6,329 nt of DNA from Alphaproteobacteria bacterium (lineage in GTDB: Bacteria > Pseudomonadota > Alphaproteobacteria > Caulobacterales > Maricaulaceae), in the NCBI GenBank assembly GCA_030428405.1, contig JAUIEH010000173.1:1-6329 (forward strand). The letters are read 5' to 3'. The translations under genes were made by a program, and so were the position numbers. Positions 4,879-6,329 of this stretch are shown piece after piece (within the stretch, counting starts at the first letter, position 1; every line of letters starts with the position of its first letter). The notes beneath the pieces are model-generated. The model was not told the origin of the DNA, did no database searches, and was given only the letters and a program-made list of their open reading frames with translations.

Positions 4879-6054
4879 TCAGTTTACGTCCGCAACCGCT
4901 TCCGTCCGAGACCCGGCCAAGGCTTCTGCGAATGCCTGGGCGGAGAACGGCTCAAGATCATCCACGCTCTCGCCCATGCCGGTAAAATAAATCGGAAGAT
5001 CTGCGTGCTTCTCTGCGATGGCGACCAGCACGCCGCCTTTCGCCGTGCCGTCGAGCTTGGTCATGACCAGGCCCGTCACCTCTGCAGCTTCTCGAAACGC
5101 ATCGACCTGTCCGATGGCGTTCTGCCCGACGGTCGCGTCAAGCACGAGCAGGACATGATGCGGTGACGTTTCGTCGCATTTTTTCAGCGCTCGAACGATT
5201 TTCCGCAATTCGTCCATAAGTTCGGTTTTGTTTTGCAAGCGTCCGGCCGTGTCGACGAGCAGGACGTCCGAGCCATTCTCCCGCGCGGTCGCATAAGCGT
5301 CAAAGACGAGGCCGGCCGCGTCGCTGCCGGTTTCGCGCGCCACGACGGTGCAGTTCGTACGCTCGCCCCAGACCTTGAGTTGGTCGATGGCCGCCGCGCG
5401 AAAGGTGTCGCCGGCAGCCAGCGTCGCAGTGCGGCCTTCACGGACGATCTTGGCTGCGATTTTTCCGATTGTGGTCGTCTTGCCCGAGCCGTTCACGCCG
5501 ACAAACAACACCACTTGCGGCGCGGCGCCCGACAGGTCGAGATCGCGTTCATGCGGCCGCAAGGTGTCGGCGACCATGCCCGCGAGGGCGGCGCTGATTT
5601 CGTCAGCAGTCACTTGCGTATCGAAACGTTCCGCAGAAAGACGCTCTGACATGCGCGCAGCGGCGTTGGCGCCGAGATCGGCGGCGAGCAGGAGGTCTTC
5701 GAACTCCTCAAGTGTCTCGGCGTCCAGCTTTCGCTTCGTGAAGATCGCGGACATGCCGTCGGTGAGGCGCGAGGAGGAGCGCTTCAGCCCGCTCGCCATT
5801 CTCGCAAATATCCCGCCGCTTTGTTGGGGCGGCGGGATTTCGGCGGGCGGGTTGTGCGATGGCGGAACTTCCGTGGGCGCCGGACCTGGAGGGTGCGCGG
5901 GATCGGGCGTCGGCGCGGGAACGCTCGGTTCGGGCGGCGTCGGCGGGGCGGTCGGCGGCGTCGGCGGCGCAGCCGGGTCGGGCGTCGGGGCGGGAAATTC
6001 TGGATCGCCCGCTTCAGCTTCGGTCTTCTTTTTACGGCCCCAGAAAAATTTCAC
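4879..6054 (-). CDS. ftsY: Signal recognition particle receptor FtsY
   Basis: FtsY is the SRP receptor: it binds the Ffh-4.5S RNA-ribosome complex at the inner membrane, and reciprocal GTP hydrolysis hands nascent membrane proteins to the Sec translocon. The protein has 391 residues. Residues 1-10 (MKFFWGRKKK) are a basic amphipathic membrane-contact end. Residues 18-77 are a proline-rich linker in place of the usual acidic A domain, with PAPTPDPA repeated at 21-28 and 46-53. The N domain spans about 80-170. The G domain carries GVNGSGKTT (186-194), DTFRAAA (216-222), DTAGR (268-272), TKLDG (332-336) and GMGE (359-362). Translation starts at GTG 6054, whose GTGA overlaps the mtaB stop; AAGGGGAG at 6063-6070 lies 8 bases upstream. 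It is probably co-transcribed with mtaB and yciB. Confidence 0.98.
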   Translation of the reverse strand: MKFFWGRKKKTEAEAGDPEFPAPTPDPAAPPTPPTAPPTPPEPSVPAPTPDPAHPPGPAPTEVPPSHNPPAEIPPPQQSGGIFARMASGLKRSSSRLTDGMSAIFTKRKLDAETLEEFEDLLLAADLGANAAARMSERLSAERFDTQVTADEISAALAGMVADTLRPHERDLDLSGAAPQVVLFVGVNGSGKTTTIGKIAAKIVREGRTATLAAGDTFRAAAIDQLKVWGERTNCTVVARETGSDAAGLVFDAYATARENGSDVLLVDTAGRLQNKTELMDELRKIVRALKKCDETSPHHVLLVLDATVGQNAIGQVDAFREAAEVTGLVMTKLDGTAKGGVLVAIAEKHADLPIYFTGMGESVDDLEPFSAQAFAEALAGSRTEAVADVN

Positions 6055-6329
6055 GCGTTCAGCTCCCCTTCGAGTGATCGGCCATCATGCCCGGACAGGC
6101 GCGCGCGGAGAAGCGCGCCGGGCTCGGCCTGTGCATCTGAAATATGCACGCCGGTGAAATCGCCAAGCCTGCCGTAGTCAGGCTTCTCCATAAGCACGTC
6201 GTCTATACGTCCGACATGCGCGTCGAGATGACGTCGCATTGCAGATTGACCGGCGTCGCGCAGGCGGCGCGCGCGTTCTTTCACAACGAGCGGGTCGACC
6301 ATCGGCATGCGCGCCGCCGGCGTGTTCGG
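6051..6329 (-). CDS. mtaB: MtaB tRNA methylthiotransferase, C-terminal fragment (5' part outside window)
   Basis: Ninety-two C-terminal residues are visible; the open frame runs on beyond the window edge, so the internal ATG at 6308 is not the start. PNTPAARMPMVDPLVVKERA matches the end of the radical-SAM region of MtaB-type methylthiotransferases (TPAARMPQV-like). It is followed by the ARRLRDAG helix and a TRAM-like RNA-binding end (HVGRIDDVLMEK through GALLRARLSGHDGRSLEGEL). MtaB adds the 2-methylthio group to N6-threonylcarbamoyladenosine at position 37 of ANN-decoding tRNAs, using two iron-sulfur clusters whose ligands lie in the missing part. MiaB and RimO share the architecture, but TPAARM and the place before ftsY favour MtaB. 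The stop TGA overlaps the ftsY GTG. Confidence 0.88.
   Translation of the reverse strand, partial: PNTPAARMPMVDPLVVKERARRLRDAGQSAMRRHLDAHVGRIDDVLMEKPDYGRLGDFTGVHISDAQAEPGALLRARLSGHDGRSLEGELNA

Noticed and set aside
4536..4985. Plus-strand ORFs opposite yciB and across the yciB-ftsY gap
   Set aside because: They read Arg/Cys-rich nonsense antisense to YciB and straddle two genes.
5348..6157. 269-codon plus-strand ORF opposite ftsY
   Set aside because: It is a shadow of FtsY in GC-rich DNA; its Gly-rich part is the complement of the proline-rich linker, and it runs through the mtaB-ftsY junction.
6051..6308. Complete 85-residue gene starting at the ATG at 6308
   Set aside because: The frame stays open to the window edge and the preceding codons read PNTPAAR, continuing the MtaB signature, so this is the tail of a longer gene.

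Overview
The window looks like chromosomal DNA from a GC-rich alphaproteobacterium, most likely of the Caulobacterales/Hyphomonadaceae type. The order inference rests on protein resemblance and remembered gene order, not on a search. The main clues are a System I cytochrome c maturation cluster (ccmC-ccmD-ccmG) close to a mtaB-ftsY-yciB cluster, a neighbourhood I recall as common in alphaproteobacteria. GTG starts, 4-base start/stop overlaps and strong GC codon bias in most genes also fit.

Layout, left to right. (1) 53-838 (+) encodes an exported acidic protein with a weak DUF4163/DUF3298 (RsiV-like) resemblance. (2) 917-2324 (+) is the tight operon ccmC-ccmD-ccmG, covering haem delivery to the CcmE chaperone step and reduction of apocytochrome thiols. 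(3) 2382-2639 (+) is a small disordered Ala/Ser-rich protein with a good ribosome binding site, followed by a strong bidirectional hairpin terminator at 2687-2718. (4) 2745-3452 (-) is a MarR-type regulator carrying an 80-residue lysine/alanine/proline tail like the C-terminal domain of histone H1. (5) 3453-3624 is a divergent control region with two clean inverted repeats. (6) 3625-4146 (+) is a Nudix hydrolase of the ADP-ribose/FAD diphosphatase type. (7) On the minus strand, reading right to left, are the 3' end of mtaB (6329-6051), ftsY (6054-4879, overlapping mtaB by 4 bases) and yciB (4796-4173), probably one transcription unit.

How the genes relate. ccmC, ccmD and ccmG work in one pathway at the periplasmic face of the inner membrane. 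mtaB (tRNA modification), ftsY (SRP receptor) and yciB (envelope protein) are core housekeeping genes that share position rather than pathway. Between these two conserved blocks lie three genes (small ORF, MarR-H1 fusion, Nudix) that I do not recall as part of the usual neighbourhood. The Nudix and yciB stretch is also visibly lower in GC than the ccm genes.

The most interesting object is the MarR domain fused to a histone-H1-like tail, together with the palindromes in its own promoter region. It could be a sequence-specific regulator that also coats or bridges DNA. Such AKP-tailed regulators may already occur in related genomes, so novelty is not claimed. I saw no RNA genes, CRISPR array, insertion sequence or phage-like module.
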